NCBI GenBank assembly: GCA_034190875.2
Contig: CM067355.1
Location: forward strand, 31,514,684 to 31,578,683
Source: Urechis unicinctus
Lineage: Eukaryota; Annelida; Polychaeta; Xenopneusta; Urechidae
Reading direction: 5' to 3'
DNA: 64,000 nt
The notes beneath the pieces are model-generated. The model was not told the DNA's origin, did not search any database, and saw only the letters and a program-made list of their open reading frames with translations. The first letter of the stretch is position 1. Each line of letters starts with the position of its first letter. A program made the position numbers and the translations under genes. Of this stretch, positions 1-8,603 are shown one piece after another.

Positions 1-730
1 TAACCTCCAGATGTTTCCCCATGTCCTGCAGTTCCACAAGGTCATCATACTTAGTCTCCATATCACTCAGTTTGTCCTCCAGATCTATTTTTTGTCTTTC
101 AAATAATCTGTATCTAACATCAACTCTTTTACACTGCCCTCGAGTTCAGCAATACGCTCTTTGGTGTTCTTTTCTATACCTTATACCCTCGTTTATTCAA
201 TAGGCCGATTCACAGTCTGCTCAATAGTTAAGAAGCACCCAATGCTTCGTCTTTTTCATCGATTGAATTAGTCTGACGTTCCTTTTGCAGATCTAACCTT
301 AATTTCGCCTCGGTTTAAACGAGCTTAAACTCATGATCCGAGATATTACAATCTTCAAGTGCTGTCGATACAATGTCAGCAATGGTATTCAATTTACTCT
401 GCGCTAGAATGCGGATCTGATCATGTTTTTTCACCTTGTAAGTAGCCCACAAGCGGCTCCAGTAGCACCCAACACTGTGGCAATAGGAATGGCAACTACC
501 GTAGACATAACACCTGCACCACTTGCCCCAAGACACATATCAACAGCAACTAAAGCAGTGTCTACTGCGTCCCCTGAGTTTACTGCACACCTATATTTTT
601 TGTACATAGCACCATATATTGCAATTTCTTTCTCAAGGTATTGTTTCTCGAGGGTGATCTCATTCAACCGATAGGAGTGCCTTAGATTCTCATCAGGCGG
701 CTCCGGAGGAATGGGCGGGTGTTGTTTCAT
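1..730 (-). pseudogene. Glycine-zipper membrane/coiled-coil protein of the virus-like element, partial
   Basis: The start is the ATG at 730. Residues 1-15 are proline-rich (PPIPPEPPDE). A basic/acidic helix around RLNEITLEKQYLEKEI follows, then a small-residue hydrophobic stretch rich in Gly, Ala and Val (about residues 55-95) that would insert in a membrane. The reading then shifts frame near base 431-450 into a helical segment containing KKHDQIRILAQSKLNTIAD. It meets a stop near 313, and further coiled-coil coding continues in two frames to base 1, for example RIAELEGSVKELML at about 115-155 and LEDKLSDMETKYDDLVEL at about 15-85. At least three disruptions are visible. The coiled-coil part may belong to the same gene or to a second one. 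A membrane-anchored minor virion protein is an inference from context. Confidence 0.5.
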
Positions 731-833
731 ACTGCCGTTGTATACATCTATATATCAAGTTCAATTAGGAGTGATACTACAGTACAAGTCGCCCCTCTGT
801 TTGGAGTGGCTGTATAAAAGTTAATAACGTTGC

Positions 834-1310
834 CTAGTTCCAGCTGTAAAGGCTGGTATGAAGATATATTACAACAGCCTTCTGGTTAGCAGGCATACTT
901 ATTCCTGCCGTTTGAGTTGTCCCATATATAACAGGAAACACTGCTATATCACCAGTATCAGCGCCCACACCAGACGACAACCCCATACGAATGATCTTAC
1001 CATTGGATAACATGGTATATCCACAGCCTTAAGTCTAGTGAGTCTCGACCCCCATCACCACCAACGACCACTTATATCCTATACGAAGGGCGCCATTTGC
1101 TTCTGCCCAAATAGTAATGAGGTGATTCGTTTGCGATTTTACGTGTTGTCTCAGGTCCCTGCGTTGCCGTCTCTGTTGTGCATCAACATACTTTTTGTTA
1201 GCAGCATCGTTAGGCGATATTGGGTCTCCCAACTGAACGATTTTATTCTCTCTCATTTCAAGGTCTCCATGTATAGTGGGCGCACCATCAAGTATGATCG
1301 AGGTGGACAT
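834..1310 (-). pseudogene. Spike/fibre-like protein with two in-frame stops
   Basis: The frame opens with an ATG at 1310, overlapping the end of the upstream gene by 23 bp. Its N-terminus reads like the shaft-attachment module of many viral and phage fibre proteins: MRENKIVQLGDPISPNDAAN followed by KKYVDA (about residues 19-45). A basic coiled segment follows (QQRRQRRDLRQHV). After TAG and TAA codons near 1030-1037 the same frame continues with a beta-rich Gly/Val/Ile domain (MLSNGKIIRMGLSSGVG, then AVFPVIYGTTQTAG) ending at a TAG at 834-836. Total about 158 codons. The C-terminal part looks like a receptor-binding or trimerising head domain, but that is inference. The continuity of frame across the two stops argues for one gene inactivated by point mutations. 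Confidence 0.5.
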
Positions 1311-1761
1311 AAAGTGGGTTAAAGATGCTAAAGTTCACGGGCCGGTCACCTTTGTGAAGACCTGAAGGAATCCATCCTCCAACCAGACCGGTATCAAGAC
1401 CCAACATTTTTAACACACCGTCGTCACATTGTAAAGCCCAATCATCAGGAATTGAGAGGGCAATAGTCCCATCTGCAGCATTATCCTCCAAAGCAAGACC
1501 TAGAGCTGTAAATACATCCTGGACAAGTTGAAAGTTCCAGAGGCCAGGGGGCAAAACGACACCTACTTCTTTTTCTGTAGAAATTTCTCCCTTTGTAATG
1601 GGTATAGTTGATTGAATGTTATACCAGCCCACAGTATACGTGATTGACCTAAGACCTACGCATAGATCACCTACACTATTGTCAATAGCATTTTGCAGGG
1701 AGACAGCTTCGCCGCTTTGAACATTTGACAGAGTGTGATACATAGCACTATGAATGAACAA
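1288..1761 (-). CDS. Uncharacterised virion-type protein, 157 aa, open frame
   Basis: This is the only uninterrupted gene of the virus-like element. It starts with ATG at 1761, about 90 bp from the divergent gene at 1851, and ends 23 bp inside the following spike-like gene. The protein is mixed alpha/beta without a membrane segment. Notable parts are MYHTLSNVQSGEAV near the N-terminus, ITYTVGWYNIQ around residue 40, an amphipathic stretch (LWNFQLVQDVFTALGLALED, about 73-92), a Trp/Cys/Asp-containing segment (DDWALQCDDGVLKMLGLD) and a C-terminal FSIFNPLYVHLDH. I recognise the general type as an uncharacterised protein accompanying the capsid-like gene in invertebrate genomes, from memory only. 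A minor capsid or spike-base role is a guess. It may survive by chance, since every neighbour is broken. Confidence 0.5.
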   Translation of the reverse strand: MFIHSAMYHTLSNVQSGEAVSLQNAIDNSVGDLCVGLRSITYTVGWYNIQSTIPITKGEISTEKEVGVVLPPGLWNFQLVQDVFTALGLALEDNAADGTIALSIPDDWALQCDDGVLKMLGLDTGLVGGWIPSGLHKGDRPVNFSIFNPLYVHLDHT

Positions 1762-1788
1762 GCCTTAACATTCAATAGAAAAGCTACA

Positions 1789-1797
1789 TATAAAAGG
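1789..1797 (+). promoter_or_regulatory. TATA box in divergent gap
   Basis: TATAAAAGG lies about 54 bp before the ATG at 1851, in the 89-bp gap between the divergent genes starting at 1761 (minus) and 1851 (plus). A perfect eukaryotic TATA box this close to a gene start fits compact viral promoters. The match is clear; use in vivo is unknown. Confidence 0.45.
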
Positions 1798-1850
1798 GGC
1801 GGAGTGTATCCAGCCATTTTGGTGGGAGATAAACTAACCAAGTCGTTCAC

Positions 1851-2618
1851 AATGGCGGTACATTCACAGAAAGTTTCCTGATCTATTCAGTTACTATAAG
1901 GTGCCGCCGGTAACAGCGGACAAAGTAGTAAAAGACTGGTTGACAAATCCAATTCAGTTTTGGCAGAACCAGTTAAACTTTACAGTGTGGTGTGCAACAT
2001 CCGGCTGCGGCGTGTCATCCCACGACCACTTCGAGGCTGGGATTCCATCGTGAAAGCTCTGTACACCTTTCACCTTTATTACACAGTGTGTCGCCTACTG
2101 GCAGAACTACAAGTGCCTCTACCTCAGGATCATGCCTATGACCCCTATAATAATCCACATGACAGGAGGGCATATCAGAGACTCTGCACTGACTTTGGTG
2201 TTCAACCAAACACAGACTGGCGCCAGAAGGCAACCGCCGCTATTAGTGTCTTAAATGTGTATGGTTACGGGAGTGTCATCAAGGATAGTGTCTTATATGC
2301 ATATGATGTGTATGGTTTCGGGAGTGTCATCAACTCCCCAGTGCTGGTCGAAACGTTCGTTATGACCCTACATGGATGGCCTCTGAGGCGGAAAAATTGT
2401 TGCTGGGTACAACAATCTGATTTACCAGACAGAGGATCGGCAGCAGCTTTGGTACCCTTCGCTGTTCAGATACTTTGATACAGAGATGGGAGTCCCCTCT
2501 CAAGGCGTTCCAAGCGGTGTGGCCGATATACCCGCAGGAAAGGCGCACGAGGATGAGAAAACCTCTTATTGTAGGCGGAATCACTATAGGCTTAGCTGTG
2601 CTTTGGTTTGCTACGTAG
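1851..2618 (+). pseudogene. Uncharacterised element protein with C-terminal membrane segment
   Basis: The ATG at 1851 begins a frame that moves between all three frames. Readable blocks are a tyrosine/proline segment YYKVPPVTADKVVKDWLTNP (about 1891-1950), NQLNFTVWCATSGCGVSSHD, a helical block around YYTVCRLLAELQVPLPQD in another frame (about 2070-2130), and HDRRAYQRLCTDFGVQPNTD (about 2157-2216). A short in-situ repeat GYGSVIKDSV / GFGSVINSPV follows at about 2263-2345. The last block contains KAHEDEKT, then a hydrophobic helix GGITIGLAVLWFAT ending at TAG 2616-2618. A single C-terminal transmembrane helix after a large soluble part suggests a virion or envelope-associated protein. The last 27 bp overlap the end of the convergent gene 2592-3909. 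At least three frameshifts. Family recognised only as uncharacterised. Confidence 0.5.
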
Positions 2619-3909
2619 TAAGTCACGGAGGATAACTCCCCCCACCGCCACAGCTGCGGCCCATACATGTTCTGCCATCCAACCAGCCACCTTTGCAGCT
2701 GACTTAAGCAGCCATGATACGATGGAGCCAATGATTCTTGGAAGGGCGGCTGCTGCCTTACTGGCTAGGCCCTTCAGGACGTTTGCCTAGGAGTTCAGCT
2801 GTTTTTTAATCCATTCCTTTAAGCCGGGCTTATCAGCAGGCGTTGGGGCCGGGGTTAGACTAGTGCTCCCTCCGCCCGTCAAAGCAACGACCAGGGTCAA
2901 GATTGCCAATCCAACCGCAGTGAGGATGGAGGCGATTGTTATACCCTACTCCCGGAACAGAGTGCGTACACGCTCATCTAGCGTTGTGTCCGCGTTCAGA
3001 AGTCTGTTGATCGTTTCCCTGATGCGGTTAATTTGGGTTCGCACACGTTCACAGTTTAGCAGAGGCAGCCTCAAGACGGGCACCCCGAAGATCCTGGAGC
3101 TCTGCAAGCTCATTTGCTAGAAATCTCCATGCTCGATCTCCGCCCCTCCCTTCCTCCTCCAGGCTTGCCATTTTTTCTTCCCTCCGGACTATATCCCTTT
3201 CTATCTCAGTTATCTTAGCTAGGTTGTTGACCAGCTCACCCCTCTGGGTCTGCATAACCTTGTCAAACCCTACAAGCTCTCGGTATGTCAGACCATCTGT
3301 TTGTGTACCTAGGTCTTGTGTGACGTTATGAACGCCCTCTATGAAGCTTGTTTCTTCCACACCACCTTGCTCTGTCACGGCTTCAGGGCCGCTCATTTCT
3401 ATCTTCTCTGGAAGTGCAGCTTCCGCTTTAGCAGCAGCTTGGTCAACGCCTTGGAGGGCATTTGCTGCCTTTGTGGATAGTTCAGGGGTTACTCCAAGAG
3501 CCCGAGCAAGCTGTGTACCACCGTAATCTAGGATACTCCTAGGAGAGAGGAATTTTTTGGGATTGCTCTTCCATGTCAGAAGTTTGCAGTCTCGCCCCCA
3601 CTTAACCCAAAGGTCACCTTGTTTAGACGATCTAAACTGTAGAGAGGCCTGCAGCCCACACTTAGACACTTCCTTCTTCCACCTCGTAACTAAGACATTT
3701 GTTTCTTCTTGGGATCCCACCTGATCTTCTGTTAACCCAGCAGGCATTTCAGTAATATCCCATGGTGGACTTGTCGTACTCGACGTATCTAAAGTTTCGT
3801 CAATGAGGTTAGTCTCCTCATCATTAATGAAGCTAGTCTCATCCTCTCTTCCAGCGTCGTGCCAATGCTCCTCCACTACGTCTTTTAATGTTGGGTTATC
3901 AAAGTCCAT
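2592..3909 (-). pseudogene. Large coiled-coil protein with C-terminal hydrophobic domain
   Basis: The ATG at 3909 opens a 286-codon frame down to 3049. It has an acidic N-terminus rich in Asp, Glu, Ser and Thr (residues 1-70), a globular part with WKKEVSKCGLQASLQF and KKFLSPRSILDYGGTQLARA (about 80-145), and a long charged coiled coil (about 215-280: KITEIERDIVRREEKMASLE). After a frameshift near 3050-3060 the other frame continues with RIRETINRLLNADTTLDERV and a stop. A glycine-flanked membrane helix follows (ILTAVGLAILTLVVALTGGG), a Pro/Thr linker, a second stop, and two more amphipathic or hydrophobic helices (RIIGSIVSWLLK; VWAAAVAVGGVI), ending at TAA 2592-2594. About 435 codons in all. 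The coiled-coil stalk with hydrophobic tail recalls viral membrane-active or minor capsid proteins; this is inference from architecture. Confidence 0.55.
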
Positions 3910-3949
3910 GTCTGTGTGTTAAAGATATAATTGTGAATAAGTATTCAAC

Positions 3950-5145
3950 ATGACGAGTACTTACAGGCGCAAACTAAACCCACACTGCCGGATAGGCGAA
4001 CACCTCGGGGTAAAGGGAGTGCGACAGTCTGTAGTCGTTACAAACAATCCAAGCACTATTGACCAGAACCAACAACTGCTGGTTCGCTTCCCCAATTTAG
4101 GCGCAGACGACGTCATTGATCCAGGGACAGCACGGCTGGCTTTTACAATCACGCTGACCTCGACTGATCTTAACCGCAGCATTGTGTGGGTCAAAAATGA
4201 CAATAGGGCAATGAGGTCACATATTGAGATGACAGTTACCACGACTTGTGGCAACTGTATAGGAGAGCCAGGGCCTCCAGTCAGGGGACACATCAAATGA
4301 AAACAACAAAGATACGAGTGGGGGCATGAAACAAGGAAGAGACCGAGGAAGAGGACAAGGCTGTAGGCGATGTGTATGGTAACAGGTTCTACGTTCCGCT
4401 TGACTTTGAACTCCTCAAGAGCCACATGCCATTCTACCAGAGCGCACTAAATGACAAACTGGAATACGAGCTCACGTTCAACTACAACAACCACGTAATT
4501 CACGCAACAGGCGACAACGACACCAGCTACAAAATTGATGGCATCTCGCTGGAGTATGACATGGTGACCCAAACAGAGTTGGCCCGTATGATACGCACCC
4601 AGTACACAGGTCGACTCTCAATTCTGTATGAAGGTGTGCTTCGTCACAGGAAAGCTTGTATACAATAAAGAGATACACTGTGGAACATCAACCTGAACGT
4701 GCCGGCTCGCAGCATGAAGGGCATCCTACTGCTCTTTGAAGACCCAGCCAATGCCTCATTCGCCAGGAAGACAGTGTCGTTCTACAACCAAAAATATACT
4801 ACAAAAGTTGAGGTGACCATTGGGGGCTACCAGTAGTGGGATGAGGTGAAGAAGGCCTTTGCAGCAACGAGTAAACGAGACCCCAGTGTAGCAATAGCTG
4901 CAAAAGACTTGGCATTGTCGGACGTGTCCCTAGGAGAGTACCTTACCAGTAAGTATGCTCTGTGGCTCGACTTAAGGACGAGTGATGACGACCAGCTGCA
5001 CGGTACATGGGAGTTTGCAGCAGGAGTACATCCAGTGGTTGTGCACTGGGTAGGCGGTCATTTCAGAGAAAAGAAATGGGTGCCACTGGCGCTACTTGCC
5101 TTCCTAGTGGAACGCCGGGTCCTCGTCTCACTCCACCTGCGATAG
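3950..5145 (+). pseudogene. Capsid-like structural protein of the virus-like element
   Basis: The start is the ATG at 3950, 40 bp from the divergent gene at 3909. The first 80 residues (frame of 3950) are beta-rich, with VVVTNNPSTIDQNQQLLVRF and PGTARLAFTITLTSTDLNRS. The frame is lost near 4180-4310, and probably some sequence too. From about 4315 the next frame runs to 5145 with in-frame stops near 4327, 4668 and 4835. It shows YGNRFYVPLDFELLKSHMPF, LEYELTFNYNNHVIHATG, ARMIRTQYTGRLSILYEGVL, WNINLNVPARSMKGILLLFE and DLALSDVSLGEYLTSKYALW. The mix of beta strands, the 'arg-ser-met' loop and the following FEDP/FYN segments is what I associate with a major capsid-type protein reported as uncharacterised in marine invertebrate genomes. 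The last 40 codons before 5145 look frame-shifted. Jelly-roll fold is inferred, not shown. Confidence 0.55.
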
Positions 5146-5181
5146 GCCATCATAGCCTTTGAAAAGCAAACAGACGTCTGG

Positions 5182-5553
5182 ATGCCTTCCGACCGAAATT
5201 TGGGCCGTAACCTGATCGGGAAGCTCACACAGGGACAAAGCGTAGAGTGCAAAAACCTTACCCGACGCCTGGTCACTTGCGAGGCCAAGAAAGACTTCCT
5301 AGTGCGTGACATGTCCGCCAACGGAACTCTTGTTGGTCCAGATCGCAACCAGGCTCAATATACTCATCTCTGAGTCAGCATGCTAGGCTATGTGTACATT
5401 AACCTGATATCCACGCTACAACGCTTCCAACCGGACGAAGTGGTGTGAGTGGCCATCGACTTGTACATCTACAAAGAAAGCCTGGCAAAGATCAGCCGCG
5501 GGGTGCCCAGCTATGCCAGCAACGCCACCGGGGCCCTACCTGGTCAGTGGTGA
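5182..5553 (+). pseudogene. Small uncharacterised virion-type protein, 123 codons with two TGA stops
   Basis: ATG at 5182, in the same reading frame as the end of the capsid-like gene. The frame reads RNLGRNLIGKLTQGQSVECK, then RDMSANGTLVGPDRNQAQY, a TGA at 5371-5373, a helical stretch LGYVYINLISTLQRFQPDEV, a second TGA near 5449, then IDLYIYKESLAKISRGVPSY and TGA 5551-5553. Because the residues on both sides of each TGA make a sensible, helix-rich protein in one frame, this is one gene with two point-mutation stops. No known enzyme motif is visible. Position right after the capsid gene suggests a capsid-associated or assembly protein. I recognise it only as a conserved uncharacterised neighbour of the capsid-like family, from memory. 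Confidence 0.45.
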
Positions 5554-5613
5554 GATAAAGGCGATATACTCAAACAGGCATCCAAATATGCTTGTTATTC
5601 TCCTAGTATAGAA

Positions 5614-6850
5614 ATGCAGGTGGCATCGGAAGCGAAGCTTCCACCGGATTCGCTGTCCCCTTCCATCTACGATCCCCTGTCCACAAAAGAGCTCTCCTGG
5701 CTGGCGGGTGGTGGTGGCAGTGGAAAGACCACAAGGGCAATAGATCTATTCAAAGGCGTCCAGTCACTGGTGCTCACGCCTACTCATCGCCTAGGGAAGA
5801 GTATGAGAGAGCAGGGGGCAGATGCACAAACTTATCATAGGTTCTTCCGGTGATGATGTGGTGATAAAGACTGGTCACCAGAAGTGATGGGGAAGAAGTG
5901 GATTCCCCGAATCTTGATCTGGGATGAGATCTGCACTGTGCCTAGAGCCCAGCTCGAAATCTTCCTTGGGTGGCTGCGAGAGAAAGGCGTGCAGGTCGTA
6001 TGCTGTGGGGACCCAGGACAGCCTTCTCCCATCTCTGGCGAACCCCCACACCAATGGTTGAGAGACCATGCCGACTACTACGAAACGGTACTTACAGACA
6101 ATAGGGCTAAGGAACCCGCACTACAAAAACTAAAGCAATGCGGCTGAAATCCAACACCACACAGTGTAGGCTGACACGGAAAGCAACGAACCTGTGGAAG
6201 TGGGATGACTTTGTCCAGCAGTGGCATCCAGGGGATATGGTCCTAGCCTCACGTAAAAATATACGCGACCAGATCATAGACATCCTCTTGGAACGGCACA
6301 GAGTTCTATTCCCCACCAAAGAGCATTCGTCATGAGAACAGGCTTGTTGCCATACCCGGCGGTGGTAGTTCCAACCTTGTTGTCAACGACGTGGTGCATG
6401 TGCCGCTCTCTGTGGTAGGAACGCTGGCCTGCCCCGAACCTGGCATCCCGTCAAAATGGCGATATGGATACGCCAACACAATTCATAGCTCCCAGGGCCT
6501 TACCATCCAATCACCGCAAAAGGTGTGGCTCGTTGACGACTTCCTGGGCTGGGCAAACTTGTCGTATTTGACCGTATCCAGAGTCGAGTACATGGAGCAG
6601 CTGGCAAGGGTGTGTGTGCCACCAATTCCGGAACGACGGTCGCCACGACCGCCACCGCCTCCACCAGACAGGGGTGTGGTTGCAGCGAAGCTAAAAAAAT
6701 ATTAAAAGCAAGATGCAAAGCGGGGGCGCCAGACGGACGTGGATGTCGCCCATGTGCTGGCCATGTGCGAGGCGCAAGAAGTGCAGTGTGCCAACTGCAA
6801 CATTCCTGTGTTGTGGGAGGGCTATTCGCAGTGGGTGTGGGTGGGAATAC
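5614..6850 (+). pseudogene. Superfamily 1 DNA helicase with C-terminal Cys cluster
   Basis: The helicase motifs appear in order. Walker A GGGGSGKTT with motif Ia-like LVLTPTHR are near 5704-5790. Walker B ILIWDEI is near 5911, motif III VVCCGDPGQPSP near 5995, motif V YGYANTIHSSQGLTI near 6460-6505 and motif VI YLTVSRVEYMEQL near 6565-6605. Order and spacing fit an SF1 (Pif1/RecD-like) ATPase that unwinds DNA during replication. Two stops at about 5851-5856 and a frameshift around 6140-6150 break it; the middle part is read in another frame up to 6335. The frame then returns near 6340 and continues past TAA 6703-6705 into KRGRQTDVDVAHVLAM and QCANCNIPVLWEG, a CxxC cluster resembling the start of an HNH-type zinc module that is truncated here. 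The ATG at 5614 is chosen because SASA-like linker sequence precedes Walker A by about 30 residues. Confidence 0.65.
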
Positions 6851-6882
6851 CTGTTGAAGCTATAATCTTGGGTACCAACACT

Positions 6883-7119
6883 ATGCCATCCACAGAATAC
6901 CTCTCCCAAGAAGCAGTGCAAAACCTACGTGCAGACAAGGGAAAAATCTCCTTTGCTACCGCGAAAAAGAAGTATGGTATCGGGTCCACTAGGCTGTCTA
7001 AAATTTGGGCAACAGAGGGGCCAGAAAGCTGTATGCTCCATTCCAATGTTGGAATGGAGGACTCCGAGAGTAGCAATCCAAATGGCCTCCACCAGCCAAC
7101 AAAGGTTACCAAAGAGTAG
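6883..7119 (+). pseudogene. Small helix-turn-helix DNA-binding protein, tail degraded
   Basis: ATG at 6883. Residues 7-44 (YLSQEAVQNLRADKGKISFA, then TAKKKYGIGSTRLSKIW) form a homeodomain-like or Psq-type helix-turn-helix, with the turn at KGKISFATAKKKYGIG. Such domains bind DNA in transposases and in viral regulators. After residue about 46 the sequence becomes Ser/Asn/Pro-rich (ESSNPNGLHQP) and stops at 7119. The next frame carries the same low-complexity theme (SSNPNGVLAPTPRT) directly into the ATG at 7163, so 6883-7588 may once have been one gene: an HTH head, a linker and a coiled-coil tail. A transcription or replication-initiation role is inference. Confidence 0.45.
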
Positions 7120-7162
7120 CAATCCCAATGGGGTACTGGCCCCCACACCAAGGACTACTACA

Positions 7163-7588
7163 ATGGATTTCGAAAGTAGCCCCACCCAACTGCCATTCCC
7201 GCCACGATATGGACCACCCTCTCTATTCGATTTCTACTATACATTGCAAAATATAGAGAAAAAAGTGGACGATATAGAAAAAAAAGGCGGGCGATATAGA
7301 AAAAAAGGTAGACGATATTGCAGAATCCGTAGAGGAGGAAATAGACGACAATTTGTTGGTTTTGGAAGACGATATAGAAGAGGTTGGAAACAATCTAGGA
7401 ACCATTGCGGGCCTAGCGTCGTTTCGACAATATTGCAAATGGCGGCATACGCAGGATTTGCCGCATTGCTTGCATGGAAGGTCTTGAAAATTACATGGAA
7501 CCACATGGAAGCCACATCGAATTTCCAACCAAAACCAGAACCGGCCCCAAAGCCTACCCCAATTCGGGATCCTTTCTACATGGAATAG
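7163..7588 (+). pseudogene. Coiled-coil/membrane protein with compensating frameshifts
   Basis: The ATG at 7163 starts a 141-codon open frame: a Pro/Tyr-rich head (PFPPRYGPPSLFDFYYTLQN), a short heptad repeat IEKKVDDIEKK, then an abnormal Arg/Gly-rich stretch. In the neighbouring frame that same DNA (about 7275-7420) reads as an acidic coiled coil (EEEIDDNLLVLEDDIEEVGN), which is clearly the original reading. The open frame then yields a hydrophobic helix (MAAYAGFAALLAWKVLKITW, residues about 92-111) and a Pro/Lys tail ending at TAG 7588. Two indels that cancel out therefore converted the acidic coil to a basic one while keeping the tail in frame. Together with 6883-7119 it ends the element. 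Function unknown; a membrane-anchored coiled-coil virion component is plausible. Confidence 0.45.
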
Positions 7589-7590
7589 TG

Positions 7591-8430
7591 CAAGCTTGAA
7601 GCTGTTCCAATACCTATGGAAAGATTTGTCTACATCGTTTTTCTGTCTTGCGTAGCACGTCGCGTTCCCGCTTAGAACCACAAGATGCGCAAATCGGCAA
7701 ACTCGAGATGGTTGCGCGTCCACAGTGAATACAGGAGGCCAGTGGCTCCGCCCCCTTGCTTGCTCGTCACCGGTGCTGCTTACAGTATTCAAATTTGCAA
7801 GCCTTTCCACATAGTTCATGTGACCCTAATCTATGCCATGCACAAGTGTTTCTAGCGCGACGGGTAGGTTTCTGTTATCCATATGCCATTGTGTATACCA
7901 TATCATTAGTCTAAATGGTTGTCAAATATGGTCACAGAAGAGCGGACTTTGACCCACCTGCTGCGTTGGCTGGCTGCATGTGGGGATTCCCGTTGTATAG
8001 ATAGCTGCGGTTCCAAAACGACCTTTGTACGAGGCTGGGGCCAAGGCACCTCCATGTAGGCCACAAATGTATGACCAAAAGTACGCTCTCGAGGAAGGTT
8101 AGCGCCAGAACAATAGGTTTTAAAATGTAAAAAGGCTTCTTCGACACACTCGAGCCTCGGGGGTAGCCTATGCCCCAAAACGACAATCGACTCTGTGCTG
8201 CTTACACTGACAGTTTAATGATAGTTAAATATAACCAATTTAATCTGTCATTGATAATGGGTGATTGCCATCTACTAAACTACTTCAGTCTCTGCTCATT
8301 AAAGGATCAATTTCAAGCCTTCTTCGGATGTTAGAAACAACGATGTTTCAGAACTTCATGAATATTTTATAGATAATATCGCAATATACCGTTAGTAACA
8401 AATGATATATGTTTAATGTGTCTGCCTGTG
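7591..8430. other. Spacer without recognisable gene
   Basis: No frame here shows a recognisable domain. Two overlapping minus-strand frames at 7906-8186 are unsupported. No terminal inverted repeat of the virus-like element could be identified; its right end is somewhere after 7588. Confidence 0.4.
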
Positions 8431-8463
8431 ACTGCCTGTGTTTTTATGTTTGTGTGTTTGTGA

Positions 8464-8600
8464 GTGACACAAACATACGCACAAACACGCATACACATAA
8501 ACACTCAAAACACACACAAAAACACACATACTCGCACAAACACGCATGCATATATAGACACGCACACTCTCCCTCACGGGCACACATACTCACACACTCT
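8464..8600. repeat. Degenerate (CA)n-rich simple repeat
   Basis: Imperfect run of ACACAC/ACAAACAC/ACTC motifs directly before the 34-bp minisatellite. The open frames across it are low-complexity artefacts. Confidence 0.8.
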
Positions 8601-8603
8601 GTC

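Larger units (their letters stand above)
1..7590. mobile_element. Decayed integrated virus-like element (capsid + SF1 helicase), left end outside window
   Basis: Nine closely packed protein-coding remnants on both strands with almost no spacer. Minus strand: 1-730, 834-1310, 1288-1761 and 2592-3909. Plus strand: 1851-2618, 3950-5145, 5182-5553, 5614-about 6850, and 6883-7588. Two neighbours overlap by about 25 bp, one divergent gap carries a TATA box, and no introns are visible. This density is unlike the rest of the window and typical of small dsDNA viruses. Visible functions are a capsid-like protein, an SF1 helicase, a spike-like protein, glycine-rich membrane proteins, coiled coils and an HTH protein. 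No polymerase, integrase, packaging ATPase or protease is visible here; they may lie left of base 1 or be absent. In-frame stops of all three kinds plus frameshifts show neutral decay. I recall several of these families as uncharacterised proteins in cnidarian and mollusc genome annotations, unverified here. Confidence 0.62.

Noticed and set aside
5182..5553. TGA read as a sense codon (both internal stops are TGA)
   Set aside because: Neighbouring genes of the same element carry in-frame TAA and TAG as well and also frameshifts, so decay explains it.
1..7590. Straight assignment to Polinton/Maverick
   Set aside because: No integrase, polymerase B, packaging ATPase or protease motif is visible in this stretch; left open because the left end is outside the window.
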